Of a stretch of 64,000 bases of DNA, positions 27,427 through 36,596 are shown piece by piece. Positions within the stretch are counted from its first letter, which is position 1; each line of letters opens with the position of its first letter. The stretch is taken from assembly GCA_965206975.1 (NCBI GenBank), contig OZ242253.1, forward strand, positions 1,364,001 to 1,428,000. Reading direction: 5' to 3'. The position numbers were made by a program, and so were the translations under genes. A model generated the notes under the pieces. That model had not been told where the DNA came from. It saw only the letters and a list, made by a program, of their open reading frames with translations, and ran no database searches. The DNA comes from JAAXGI01 sp965206975. Lineage in GTDB: Bacteria > Gemmatimonadota > Gemmatimonadetes > Longimicrobiales > Gaopeijiaceae.

Positions 27427-28770
27427 ATGACAGCTTTCATTGGGAAACCACTCTCTCGTCGAACGGTCCTCAGGGGCGTCGGGGCAACGGTCGCGCTCCC
27501 CTTCCTAGAGGCGATGTCTCCGACCCGCTTCGGCCTGAGCGCCCAGGCGCGGCAGAGTCCCGCCCACCGCTTCCAGACGATCTACGTCCCGAACGGAATG
27601 GCGATGGAGTACTGGACCCCCAAGGGGTTGGGACGCGACTTCGAGCTCTCGCCGATTCTCGAGCCGATGGCCACATTCCGGGACCAGACGCTCGTGATCT
27701 CGGGGATGGACGGGACATGGAGCGGAAACCATGCGGGAGCTTCGGGTTCCTTCCTCACCGGGACGACGCGGGGCGGCCGGAACAATACGGAGACGCTCGC
27801 CGAGGTCTCGGTCGACCAGATCCTTGCCCGCGAATTCGGGAAGGAGACGCAGGTCGCCTCCCTCGAGCTCTCGATGGACAAGCCGGCAAACGCGGGCGTC
27901 TGCGACTTGACGCTTAACTGCGTCTATACCCACACCCTCTCTTGGCGCACCGCCACCCAGCCCCTCCCCATGGAGTCCAACCCGAGGGCCGTTTTCGAGC
28001 GCCTCTTCGGGGACAGCGGGAGCACGGAGCGGGCCGCGAGGGAAGAGCGCCTCCGCCAGCAGCGGAGCATCCTCGACTCGGTCCGAGAGGAGGTAGCCGC
28101 ACTCAAGCGCGAGCTCGGCCCGCAGGACAACCTGAAGATCGACGAGTACACCGAGGCCGTGAGGGACGTCGAGAGACGGATCCAGATGGCCGAGGACCAG
28201 ATCGACATCGAGCTTCCTTTCTTCGAGGCGCCGGAGGGTGCCCCGGCCTCCTACGAGGACCACATGGAGCTCATGTTCGACCTCCAGCTCCTCGCCTTCC
28301 GGGCGGATCTCACGCGCGTCAGCAGCTTTATGCTCGGGAAGGAGCAGAGCGCGCGGCCCTACCCGCAGATCGGGGTGCCGGACGCGCACCACCCCCTCTC
28401 GCACCACAACAACGTGCCGGAGCTCATCGCGCGGATGTCGAAGATCAACCGGTACCACGTGGAGCTCGTGACCCGCTACCTCGAGAAGCTCCGGGAGACC
28501 CCCGACGGGGATGGCTCGCTTCTCGATCACATGACGGTCCTCTACGGCGCGGGGATCTCGAACAGCACGCGGCACTCGCCGGTCGACCTGCCCGTGATGG
28601 TGATCGGGGGCGGGAACGGGCGGCTGAACGGCGGTCGACATCTCAGTTACGACGACTCGCCGGTGATGGCGAACCTGCTCGTTACGCTTCTTGACAAGTT
28701 CGATCTCCCGATCGACCGAGTCGGGGGGAGTACCGGCCGGCTCGAGATCGATACGCTGGCGGAGATGTAG
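27427..28770 (+). CDS. DUF1552 protein, Tat-exported
   Basis: A 447-residue member of the DUF1552 family. It carries a twin-arginine signal (SRRTVLRGVGATVALPFLEA) and the family's typical openings (RFQTIYVPNGMAMEYWTP, MDGTWSGNHAGASGSFLTG), a central coiled segment with Glu/Arg (VREEVAALKRELGPQDNLK), and the C-terminal DAHHPLSHHNN and LYGAGISNSTRHS segments, whose histidines could bind metal. No catalytic activity has been assigned to the family. The gene follows the DUF1592 cytochrome gene by 39 bp and precedes the ankyrin gene by 15 bp, so the three form one operon. Tat export implies that it folds, perhaps with a cofactor, before export. Confidence 0.5.
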   Translation: MTAFIGKPLSRRTVLRGVGATVALPFLEAMSPTRFGLSAQARQSPAHRFQTIYVPNGMAMEYWTPKGLGRDFELSPILEPMATFRDQTLVISGMDGTWSGNHAGASGSFLTGTTRGGRNNTETLAEVSVDQILAREFGKETQVASLELSMDKPANAGVCDLTLNCVYTHTLSWRTATQPLPMESNPRAVFERLFGDSGSTERAAREERLRQQRSILDSVREEVAALKRELGPQDNLKIDEYTEAVRDVERRIQMAEDQIDIELPFFEAPEGAPASYEDHMELMFDLQLLAFRADLTRVSSFMLGKEQSARPYPQIGVPDAHHPLSHHNNVPELIARMSKINRYHVELVTRYLEKLRETPDGDGSLLDHMTVLYGAGISNSTRHSPVDLPVMVIGGGNGRLNGGRHLSYDDSPVMANLLVTLLDKFDLPIDRVGGSTGRLEIDTLAEM

Positions 28771-28785
28771 GGGAGGGACCGGATC

Positions 28786-30273
28786 ATGGTGTCGCGCCGG
28801 TGGCGCGGTTCGCTCGCACTCGGGCTGGTGCTTCCCCTCCTCGGGGCCGCTTCGGCGGATCCGGATCCACCCCCGCTCGTTGCCGCCGCCAAGGACTCGG
28901 ATGCGGGAGCGGTGAGCGCGCTCCTCGGAGGGGGTGCGGACCCGAACACGCGGGCGGCGGATGGCTCCACCGCCCTTCTCTGGGCAAGCTACCGGGATGA
29001 TCTCGAGAGCGCGGCGTTCCTGATCGAAGCCGGGGCGGACGTCAACATCCCGAACGAGCTCGGCGCGACCCCCATCTGGGCTGCGAGCCGGAACGGGAGC
29101 CCCGAAATGGCCGAGGCGCTCCTCGGGGCGGGAGCGGATCCCGACATCCCGCTCCGGCTCGGCGAGACGCCGCTCATCACGGCTTCCCGCTCGGGGAGCG
29201 CTCCGGTCGTACGGATGCTCCTGGAGAGCGGGGCGAACGTGAATGCGCGCGGCGCGCGCGGCCAGACCCCACTCATGTTCGCCGCGGCCCAGCGGCACCC
29301 GGAGGTCATCGAGGTTCTCCTCGCGTACGGCGCCGACGTGGACGCCACCTCCGACACTTGGAACCAGCTGGCGGCGCAGGCCCCGCACTCCCACCCCGAG
29401 CATCAGCAGTGGATCCTTCACGGGGGAAACACGGCGCTCATGTTCGCAGCCCGCGTCGGCGACCTGGCGTCGGCGCGCCACCTCGTGGCCGCCGGAGCGG
29501 ATGTGGACGCCCCCTCGGCCTGGGGTCTCACCCCCCTCGCCCTCGCCGCCTACGCGGACTTCGGCGACCCGTTCCTCGTGCGGGAGCAGACGACAGACCA
29601 GATCGTCTACTTCGACAGGGATCGGATCCTCCCTGGGGAATTCTTCGCAGTCGCGGAGTTCCTCCTCGAAGCGGGGGCCGATCCGAATGCGGGCGTCCAT
29701 CGGTTCACTCCACTCATCGCGGCTGTCCTCCGCCAGAACGAGGAGACGGTACGACTCCTCCTCTCCCACAGTGCGGACCCACACCTCCCGGTGGGAGACT
29801 TCACGCCGCACCAGCGCGGCTCGACCACCGACTTCTTCATCCACCGGGCGTCCGTGGGAGCGAGCCCCCTCTGGATGGCGGCTCGCTTCAGCACGCCGGA
29901 GGTTGTCCGCCTCCTTCTCGAGAGCGGGGCCGATCCCCACTTCGTGCACCGCGGCATCTACTGGGCGGGCGGCCGGGGCGGGAATCTGGCCCCGCGCCAG
30001 GAGGAGAGCACGACGACTCTCATGGCAGCGCTCCAGATGGGCACGGGCCGCACGTGGACCGTCGTGCGGCCGGACGAGGATAGCATTCTGGAGACCGTCG
30101 GCCTCTTGGCGGAGGCCGGGGTCGACCTGAACGCCACGGGGAGCGCGCTGAACGGGGGCGTCCGGGGAGCCACTACGGCGCTCGAGGCAGCGATCGCACT
30201 GGAGCTTCAGCCGGTCGCCGACCTCCTCGTCGCAGCCGGCGCCCTCACGGCCGAAGAGATCGGGGCGCGCTAG
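28786..30273 (+). CDS. Exported ankyrin-repeat protein
   Basis: A 495-residue protein with a signal peptide (SLALGLVLPLLGAASA) and ankyrin repeats through almost its whole length: KDSDAGAVSALLGGGADPNT, RDDLESAAFLIEAGADVNIP, SPEMAEALLGAGADPDIP, SAPVVRMLLESGANVNARG, HPEVIEVLLAYGADVDAT, then further repeats around AGADPNAGVHRFTPLIAAV and LLLESGADPHFV, ending AVADLLVAAGAL-like. Ankyrin stacks bind other proteins. Its fixed place 15 bp behind the DUF1552 gene suggests it scaffolds the DUF1592/DUF1552 pair in the periplasm or on the cell surface; this is an inference. The ATG has a GGAGGG sequence about 10 nt upstream. A small CGCCGG/CCGGCG hairpin at 30282-30296 may end the operon. Confidence 0.5.
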   Translation: MVSRRWRGSLALGLVLPLLGAASADPDPPPLVAAAKDSDAGAVSALLGGGADPNTRAADGSTALLWASYRDDLESAAFLIEAGADVNIPNELGATPIWAASRNGSPEMAEALLGAGADPDIPLRLGETPLITASRSGSAPVVRMLLESGANVNARGARGQTPLMFAAAQRHPEVIEVLLAYGADVDATSDTWNQLAAQAPHSHPEHQQWILHGGNTALMFAARVGDLASARHLVAAGADVDAPSAWGLTPLALAAYADFGDPFLVREQTTDQIVYFDRDRILPGEFFAVAEFLLEAGADPNAGVHRFTPLIAAVLRQNEETVRLLLSHSADPHLPVGDFTPHQRGSTTDFFIHRASVGASPLWMAARFSTPEVVRLLLESGADPHFVHRGIYWAGGRGGNLAPRQEESTTTLMAALQMGTGRTWTVVRPDEDSILETVGLLAEAGVDLNATGSALNGGVRGATTALEAAIALELQPVADLLVAAGALTAEEIGAR

Positions 30274-30526
30274 GGGCCTCACGCCGGACACCGGCGGAAG
30301 CCATCGCAAGCCGACCTCCCGGTGGGCCGGCCTCTCCGGAAGACGGGGCGGGTCGTCGCTTCGGTGTGAACTCCGGGGTCGCGCGGCGGTGGTTCGAGGG
30401 CCGCCGGGCCCCGGCGGCTTCGTGGATGGAGATTCCGCTTATCTCGACTCTACCGGAAGCGGGTGCCACGGAAGGCGAGGACACCCGGATCTCTGTCACT
30501 TCCAACCCGGCATCACGGAGGGCGCG

Positions 30527-31780
30527 ATGACCTTGGCACCGGTTTCCCGGCGTCGCTTCTTCCAGGCGGCAGGAGCGGTTGCTGCCTGGGTACCGACGGC
30601 GGCGAAAGGATACACCCCGAACGAGGTGAGTGAGGTCGCCGTGAGAGCAGAGGCAGGCCAGGACCCGCTGCAGATGGATATCTCGAAGTGGGAACTCGAT
30701 ACCCCCGCGCTCTGCGTGGATCTCGACGCCCTGGAGCGGAACCTGGAAGCGATGCAGTCCGTGGTCGTCGAGAACGGGATTGCGGTCCGGCCCCACGCGA
30801 AGACCCACAAGTGCCCGGCGATCGCCCGCATGCAGCTCGAGGGCGGGGCCGTCGGGATCTGCGTGGCGAAGGTGAGCGAGGCGGAGGTCATGTTCGAGTA
30901 CGGGATCGACCGGATCCTGATGACGACCGCGAACGTGACAACGCCCAAAATCGAGCGGGCCATGAGGCTCGCCCGCTTCTGCCCGGGCTTCATCCAGGCC
31001 ACGGACACGCCGGGGAATGCACGCGACCTGTCCGAGGCGGCCCGGGCTGTGGGCGTCGTGGCCGATGTGGTGGTGGACGTGGACCCGGGCGGGCACCGTA
31101 CGGGGATCACCCCCGGCCGTCCGGCTCTCGAGCTCGCGCAGCTTGTGGACCGGCTCCCCGGCCTCCGCCTCGTCGGGATGCTCTGCTATGACGGGGGCTC
31201 CCAGCACGTTCAAGGATTCGAGGCCCGCCGCCAGACGCTGGAGCGCCTCGCGCCTGCCGTGGAGAGCTACCGGGAGATGGAGCGTTCGGGCCTCAACGTG
31301 GAGATCTTCAGCGGGGGCGGGACGGGGACGTACAACATCGACCACGAGAACGCCGGATTCACGGACGTCCAGGCCGGCAGCTACGTGTTCATGGATGCCC
31401 AGTACCTCGCGATCGGCGGCGAGGCGGACTCGGAGGTGTACACGGACTTCGAGCCCTCCCTGACGATCCTGACGACCGTCCTGAACAGTCAGTACGAGGG
31501 ACGTGCGACGACGGATGCCGGGGCCAAGGCGTGCACGATCAACCAGCCGTGGCCCATCGTGAAGGGGGAGAGCGGGATGGCGTACCGGTCCGGCTCGGAC
31601 GAGTTCGGGACTCTCGTCTACGAGGAGGGTCCGTCCCGCACCTACCGGGTCGGGGAGAAACTCGAGCTCATCGTCTCTCACTGCGATCCGGTGGTGAACC
31701 TGTATGACGACCTCCACGCGGTGCGGGGCGACCGCGTAGAGGCGGTCTGGCGGATCGCGGCCCGCGGGAAGTCGACCTGA
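30527..31780 (+). CDS. Tat-exported D-threonine aldolase/D-serine dehydratase-like PLP enzyme (DSD1 family)
   Basis: A fold-type III PLP enzyme of the D-threonine aldolase / D-serine ammonia-lyase family. The Schiff-base lysine is in RPHAKTHK (Lys92), the phosphate region is SGGGTGTYN, and the C-terminal metal motif SHCDPVVNLYD supplies the His and Cys that bind the divalent metal. The N-terminus is a twin-arginine-type signal (SRRRFFQAAGAVAAWVP), unusual for this mostly cytosolic family. The start is well supported: GGAGG lies 6 nt before the ATG at 30527. 417 residues. Predicted to act on D-beta-hydroxy amino acids outside the cytoplasm; the exact substrate is open. Confidence 0.5.
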   Translation: MTLAPVSRRRFFQAAGAVAAWVPTAAKGYTPNEVSEVAVRAEAGQDPLQMDISKWELDTPALCVDLDALERNLEAMQSVVVENGIAVRPHAKTHKCPAIARMQLEGGAVGICVAKVSEAEVMFEYGIDRILMTTANVTTPKIERAMRLARFCPGFIQATDTPGNARDLSEAARAVGVVADVVVDVDPGGHRTGITPGRPALELAQLVDRLPGLRLVGMLCYDGGSQHVQGFEARRQTLERLAPAVESYREMERSGLNVEIFSGGGTGTYNIDHENAGFTDVQAGSYVFMDAQYLAIGGEADSEVYTDFEPSLTILTTVLNSQYEGRATTDAGAKACTINQPWPIVKGESGMAYRSGSDEFGTLVYEEGPSRTYRVGEKLELIVSHCDPVVNLYDDLHAVRGDRVEAVWRIAARGKST

Positions 31781-32051
31781 GACCGAGGTTCGGGGGACGC
31801 CGCTCCCGCGGAAGGCCGGTGCACGCCCCGACGCCTTCCGAGCACCCGGCGGGGGGCGGGGGCGGGGCCCGGGGCGCTTGCCTCGGTCGGCCGAGTCCTT
31901 GCTGTGCCTCCCCGCTGCTCGCATTTTCCGGGCGCAACCAACGAGTGTGCAGGCGTGTCGTGTCATTCCCGTGCCGGGGGGACAAAGCCCCTCCCGGCGC
32001 AGCCGGGACCGTAGCGGCTCGGCCGTACCTATCGACTGACCGGAGGCTTCG

Positions 32052-32345
32052 ATGATCCCGTGGCTCGTACCCGTTTCCATCTTCTGGACCCTCGTCGCGA
32101 TCTACCTCGGGGGCTCGGCCCTTCACATCGAGGGGGGTGGTGGCAAGCAGCAGATTCTCGGGCTTCTCCTCCACTTCGTGGCGTATCTGATCGTATATGC
32201 GGTTCTTCGAACCCTCCTCGTGGGGATCTTCGGATCGATCTTCGGCGGGATCGTGATTCCGGCGATCGTGGCGTCCATCCTTATCCCCATTCTCGGAAAG
32301 CTCGCATTCCGTCTGGTGGGAGTCCGGATCGTCTCCGCTGCGTAG
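32052..32345 (+). CDS. Small membrane protein, unknown
   Basis: A 97-residue hydrophobic protein with three likely transmembrane segments: IPWLVPVSIFWTLVAIYLGG, ILGLLLHFVAYLIVYAVL and FGGIVIPAIVASILIPILG. A CGGAGG ribosome site 5 nt upstream supports the start. No family recognised. It precedes the sorbosone-dehydrogenase-like gene by 22 bp and is probably co-transcribed with it. Confidence 0.5.
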   Translation: MIPWLVPVSIFWTLVAIYLGGSALHIEGGGGKQQILGLLLHFVAYLIVYAVLRTLLVGIFGSIFGGIVIPAIVASILIPILGKLAFRLVGVRIVSAA

Positions 32346-32367
32346 CCCCTGCACGAGGGCAGGACCC

Positions 32368-33531
32368 ATGGTGATTCGGCGTGCATGCTTGCTCGGAGCC
32401 CTTGGCCTCGCGTGCACCGCTGGCGGTGCGTTCGCCCAAGAGGCCGTGCCCTTGGATCGGCTGCGTCTCCCGCAGGGCTTCCGGATCGCGGTGTACGCGG
32501 AGGGCCTCAGCAACCCCAGGTCGATGGTCCTCTCCGAGAACGGGACGCTGTTCGTCGGGACACGGACGAACCCGCAGGCGATTCGGCAGGGGTCCGGTGG
32601 AGGTCCCGGGGTCTACGTGATCCGAGACCGGGACGGGGACAACCGTGCGGACGACATCGTGGAGATCGGGGAGGGGCTGAACGTGCCAAACGGGGTGGCT
32701 CTGAGCGACGGCGACCTCTATGTGGCGGAGATCAACCGCATCCTCCGTTACGATGACATCGAGTCCCGGCTCGAGAGCCTGCCCGAGCCCGTCGTGGTGA
32801 CGGATGTTTTCCCGACGGACTGGCTGCACGGGTGGAAGTTCATCGCCTTCGGACCCGACGGTAAGCTCTACGTCCCGGTCGGAGCTCCCTGCAACGTGTG
32901 CGACCGAAGCGCAGATGAGCCGGTGTACTCCTCGATCACCCGCATGAACCCGGACGGGACAGAGTTCGAGATCTACGCGAGCGGGATCCGGAACTCGGTC
33001 GGCTTCGACTGGCACCCCGAGACGGACGAGCTCTGGTTCACGAGCAATGGCCGGGACGGCTGGGGAGACGACCGTCCTCCAGACACCCTGAACCGCGCCG
33101 GTACGCCGGGGCTCCACTTCGGCTACCCGTATTGCCACGGCGGCGACATGCTCGATTCCGAATTCGGGGCGGGGAGATCGTGCGACGACTACGAGCCCCC
33201 GGCCCGGAACCTGGGCCCCCACGTCGCTTCCCTCGGGATGCGCTTCTACACCGGGGAGATGTTCCCGGAGCAGTACCGGGGCCAGATCTTCATCGCCGAG
33301 CACGGATCGTGGAACCGGAGCCCGGAGGCGGGTCACACGGGCCACAGGATCACGATCGTGCGACTCGAGGGGAGCGAGGTCGTCGGCTATGAGCCCTTCG
33401 TCGAGGGGTGGCTCCAGGCGGACAACATGGCGTGGGGGCGGCCGGTTGACGTCCTCGTCATGCCGGACGGCGCGCTCCTCGTTTCCGACGACACGGCGGG
33501 GGTCATCTACCGGATCAGCTACGATCCCTGA
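32368..33531 (+). CDS. Exported PQQ-type sugar/sorbosone dehydrogenase-like beta-propeller
   Basis: A 387-residue exported six-bladed propeller of the soluble glucose / L-sorbosone dehydrogenase family, which oxidises aldoses or aldehydes with PQQ. The signal peptide is MVIRRACLLGALGLACTAGGAFA. Family landmarks: LPQGFRIAVYAEGLSNPRSM, GLNVPNGVALSDGDLYVAE, HGWKFIAFGPDGKLYVPVGA, YASGIRNSVGFDWHPETDELW, FGYPYCHGG and a C-terminal PVDVLVMPDGALLVSDDTAG. The pair CNVC in the fourth blade (APCNVCDRS) is typical of the sorbosone-type branch. Substrate unknown. Electrons would go to the periplasmic cytochromes coded nearby. Confidence 0.5.
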   Translation: MVIRRACLLGALGLACTAGGAFAQEAVPLDRLRLPQGFRIAVYAEGLSNPRSMVLSENGTLFVGTRTNPQAIRQGSGGGPGVYVIRDRDGDNRADDIVEIGEGLNVPNGVALSDGDLYVAEINRILRYDDIESRLESLPEPVVVTDVFPTDWLHGWKFIAFGPDGKLYVPVGAPCNVCDRSADEPVYSSITRMNPDGTEFEIYASGIRNSVGFDWHPETDELWFTSNGRDGWGDDRPPDTLNRAGTPGLHFGYPYCHGGDMLDSEFGAGRSCDDYEPPARNLGPHVASLGMRFYTGEMFPEQYRGQIFIAEHGSWNRSPEAGHTGHRITIVRLEGSEVVGYEPFVEGWLQADNMAWGRPVDVLVMPDGALLVSDDTAGVIYRISYDP

Positions 33532-33653
33532 GTGTTGCCCGCCCGCCTGAACTCCCCCTGATCGCGCCGGACGGCACAGGCTCCGGAGCCTCTCCCTCGA
33601 GGGGCGGGCCGGGGCGCCCCCTTGTCCACACGTTTCCCGCCTCGAGGAAGTCC

Positions 33654-35918
33654 ATGATGCTGAGGGTGCAGGCGCACGTCGGTCAGCTCCTGGCCCGCTC
33701 CGGCTGGCTCCTGGCGAGTCTCGTGCACCCGGTCCTCGCACTCCCGAGTCCCGGAGCCGCCCAGTCGCCCGCCGAGGGAGGCGTCGTCGCCTCCGGCGAC
33801 CGGAGCGCAGCCGCCTCCCGCGCGGACATCGGCCCTGTCATCGACGGGCGGCTCGACGAGGACGCCTGGCAGGGGGTGGACATCCTCTCGGACTTCGTCC
33901 AGTACGAGCCGGTCGAGTTCGCCCAGGCCACGGAGCGGACGGAGGTACGCTTCCTCCTCGACGCGGAAGCGCTCTACGTCGGGGCCCGTCTTCTGGACCG
34001 TGAGGCGGCAACCGGGATCATCATGGGCGAGCGGCGCCGCGACGCGAATCTCACAGACTCCGACGCCTTCCTGATCGTTCTCGACACCTACCTGGATGAG
34101 CAGACGGGTTTCATCTTCGGGACGAACCCGGGCGGGATCGAGTACGATGGCCAGGTCCGGGGCGAGCGTTCCGCCAACACGAGCTGGGATGGCGCGTGGA
34201 CGGTCGCGTCCACCCAGGATGCGGAGGGGTGGTACGTGGAGATGCGGATCCCCTTCTCCACGATTCGCTACGGCCCGGGCGACGAGCAGACGTGGGGCCT
34301 CAACATGACTCGCTACATCGGGAGGAAGAACGAGCAGGTCGTCTGGTCCCCGGTCGCGCAGCAGTACGGGTTCTACCGCTTGACGGAAGCGGGCCGGCTC
34401 CGCGGCGTGACGCCGCCGCCCCGGCGGATCGCGAGCGTCACGCCGTACGTCCTCGGCGCGGCGAGCCGCGTGCCGCCCGTGAACCCGAATACGACCTACC
34501 CCCTCGAATCCGGGGTCGACGCGAAGATCGGGATCACCCAGGCGCTCACCCTGGACCTCACCGTAAACACGGACTTCGCGCAGGTCGAGGTGGACGACGC
34601 CCAGGTGGATCTCACTCGCTTCAGCCTCTTCTTTCCCGAGAAAAGGCCCTTCTTCCTCGAGAACGCGGACCTCTTCTCGATCGGTCTGCCCTTCCTCCCG
34701 GGACGCACGAGCGGGCGCACCGCGCTCTTTCACAGCCGCCGGATCGGGGTGGCCGCCGGGGAGCAGGTGCAGATCAACTGGGGGAGCCGTCTCTCGGGCC
34801 GGGTCTCCGGGGTGGACGTTGGGCTCCTCCACATGAATACCGACGGACTTCAGGGCCTCCAGGATCCGGCAGGGTGGACGGTCGGCAGAGTTGCCTGGGA
34901 GCTCCCGAGCCGGTCCCGCATCGGCGCGATCTATACCTCGCGGGTCTCTACCGCTGACGGCGGCGACTACGGCCGCACCTACGGGGTGGACGGTCGGCTC
35001 GGGATCGGGGAGCGGTGGACGTTCAATGTTCTTGGCGGGCTCACCGACGCCCCCGGCATCAGCGAGGGGAGGGAGATCTACAGCGGGGTCATGGAGTACC
35101 TGACGCCGCGGTGGTACTTCCGGGCGTACCGCGACCACCTCGGGAACAACTTCAACCCTGAGGCGGGGTTCATCCCGTACAGCGGGTTCGATGAGAACAG
35201 CCTCCGGATCGAGCGTACCTTCCGGCCCGCCATCCCGTGGCTGAGGGAGGTGCGGTCGCACCTGCGCCGCACGTGGGCCCACGACCTCACGGGCTTCAAG
35301 GAGCTCGAGTTCCGTCACTGGCACTCGAATCTCATCTTCGAGAACGGGGGTGGACTCGCTCCCGCCTTCCAGTGGGTGGAGGAGGGGCTCCGGGAACCCT
35401 TCCGGATCCGGGGAACGGATATCGTCGTCCCCCAGGGGAGCTACACCGGGTGGGCAACCTACGGAAACTTCAGCACGAACCCAGCGGCCCCCTTCGCGAT
35501 CAACGGGCGCTGGGACGTCGGGACCTTCCTGAGCGGTGAGCGGCTCGGGGGTAGCCTCGGGTTCTCGGTTCGGCGCGGGGCGACGATCACCGGGAGCCTG
35601 AGGATCGCCCACAACCGGATCCGGTTGGCGGAGGGGGAATACAACACGACCCTGACGAGGCTCGGGATGCAGTATGCGTTCAGCCCAGGCGTCTTCCTTC
35701 AGTCGCTCCTTCAGTACAGCGACCAGACAGGGATCTGGTCCGGTAACATCCGCTTCGGTTGGCTTGATACGGCGGGGACAGGCCTCTTTATCGTCTACAA
35801 CGAACGACAGTCCATGGACATCACGGGTGTGACCGGCCTCTTCCCCCGGCACGCGCTTGACCCGGCGGAGCGGACGCTCGTCCTCAAGTTCACGCGACAG
35901 TTCGACTTCTCATGGTAG
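33654..35918 (+). CDS. DUF5916 outer-membrane protein with CBM9-like N-terminal domain
   Basis: A 754-residue exported protein. After the signal region (HPVLALPSPGAAQ) comes a CBM9-like domain (IDGRLDEDAWQGVDIL, YVGARLLDREAATG, SDAFLIVLDTYLDEQTGFIF, EMRIPFSTIRYGPGDEQTWG), followed by the DUF5916 region. That region is rich in alternating amphipathic strands (DLTVNTDFAQVEVDDAQVDL, FFPEKRPFFLENADLF) and ends with an aromatic residue (RQFDFSW), as in outer-membrane barrels. The family is common in Gemmatimonadota and Bacteroidota; ligand and role are unknown, with carbohydrate binding only suggested by the N-terminal domain. Monocistronic; 122 bp behind the sorbosone-type gene. Confidence 0.5.
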   Translation: MMLRVQAHVGQLLARSGWLLASLVHPVLALPSPGAAQSPAEGGVVASGDRSAAASRADIGPVIDGRLDEDAWQGVDILSDFVQYEPVEFAQATERTEVRFLLDAEALYVGARLLDREAATGIIMGERRRDANLTDSDAFLIVLDTYLDEQTGFIFGTNPGGIEYDGQVRGERSANTSWDGAWTVASTQDAEGWYVEMRIPFSTIRYGPGDEQTWGLNMTRYIGRKNEQVVWSPVAQQYGFYRLTEAGRLRGVTPPPRRIASVTPYVLGAASRVPPVNPNTTYPLESGVDAKIGITQALTLDLTVNTDFAQVEVDDAQVDLTRFSLFFPEKRPFFLENADLFSIGLPFLPGRTSGRTALFHSRRIGVAAGEQVQINWGSRLSGRVSGVDVGLLHMNTDGLQGLQDPAGWTVGRVAWELPSRSRIGAIYTSRVSTADGGDYGRTYGVDGRLGIGERWTFNVLGGLTDAPGISEGREIYSGVMEYLTPRWYFRAYRDHLGNNFNPEAGFIPYSGFDENSLRIERTFRPAIPWLREVRSHLRRTWAHDLTGFKELEFRHWHSNLIFENGGGLAPAFQWVEEGLREPFRIRGTDIVVPQGSYTGWATYGNFSTNPAAPFAINGRWDVGTFLSGERLGGSLGFSVRRGATITGSLRIAHNRIRLAEGEYNTTLTRLGMQYAFSPGVFLQSLLQYSDQTGIWSGNIRFGWLDTAGTGLFIVYNERQSMDITGVTGLFPRHALDPAERTLVLKFTRQFDFSW

Positions 35919-36026
35919 GAGGCCCAAGGGGTGGACTCGGGGCAGATGCGGGCTCAGGCCGCCCCGCCTCGGGCGCGTCCGCACTCGATTTCCGGGCCCC
36001 ATAGAACCGCAGCAAGGAGAGATCCG

Positions 36027-36542
36027 GTGGCGAAGCCCGAAGTATGGCTCCGGGGTTCGGTGGAGGGCTACGAGCCACTCCTGATGCCTGTCGTCCACGC
36101 GCTCATGCAGGTCCGGGAGGATGTCGAGCGGCTCGTCTCGTCCGTACCCCCCGGGGACGTCTGGATCCGTCCCGGAGGCGCAGCCTCCGTCGGCTTCCAC
36201 GTGCAGCACCTGGGCGGCGCGCTCGACCGCCTCCTGACGTACGCGCGCGGGGAGGCACTCTCCGAGGCACAGCGGGCCAGGGCGCGATTGGAGGGTGAGC
36301 TGGGGGATCCCGCCCCAACGCTCGGCGAGGTGGCCTTCGCCACGTACGCCGCGCTCGACCGCGCGCTCGAGCAACTTCGCGGCACCTCGAGGGATGAACT
36401 CCTGACCCCGCGGCAGGTGGGTCGCGCGGGGCTTCCGAGCACGACGCTCGGCCTCCTCTTCCACGCCGCGGAGCACAGCGCGCGCCACGCCGGACAGGCG
36501 ATCTCGACCGCGAAGATCCTGGTGGCCGGCAAGGGCGCCTGA
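36027..36542 (+). CDS. DinB-family metal-binding protein
   Basis: A 171-residue four-helix-bundle protein of the DinB/YfiT superfamily. The metal-binding histidines of the family are visible: FHVQHLGGALDRLL (His58, His61) and near the C-terminus FHAAEHSARHAGQ. The first helix contains MPVVHALMQVREDVERLV. I take the GTG at 36027 as start since AAGGAG lies 8 nt upstream; an open frame upstream to 35931 lacks a ribosome site. Members include thiol transferases and stress proteins of unknown role; the substrate is unknown. Convergent with the histidine kinase gene (54 bp). Confidence 0.5.
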   Translation: MAKPEVWLRGSVEGYEPLLMPVVHALMQVREDVERLVSSVPPGDVWIRPGGAASVGFHVQHLGGALDRLLTYARGEALSEAQRARARLEGELGDPAPTLGEVAFATYAALDRALEQLRGTSRDELLTPRQVGRAGLPSTTLGLLFHAAEHSARHAGQAISTAKILVAGKGA

Positions 36543-36596
36543 CCCACCTCCCCCCGGACGGCATCGCCGGGCTCGGGTTGAGCGAGCGAGGGGGGG

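Noticed and set aside
27505..30309. Very long open frame on the minus strand (over 900 codons)
   Set aside because: It lies antisense to the DUF1552 and ankyrin genes; its composition (Arg, Glu, Val, His-rich) is the mirror of GC-rich codons, with no family text or ribosome site. The same holds for 33519-35852 minus and 44159-46279 plus.
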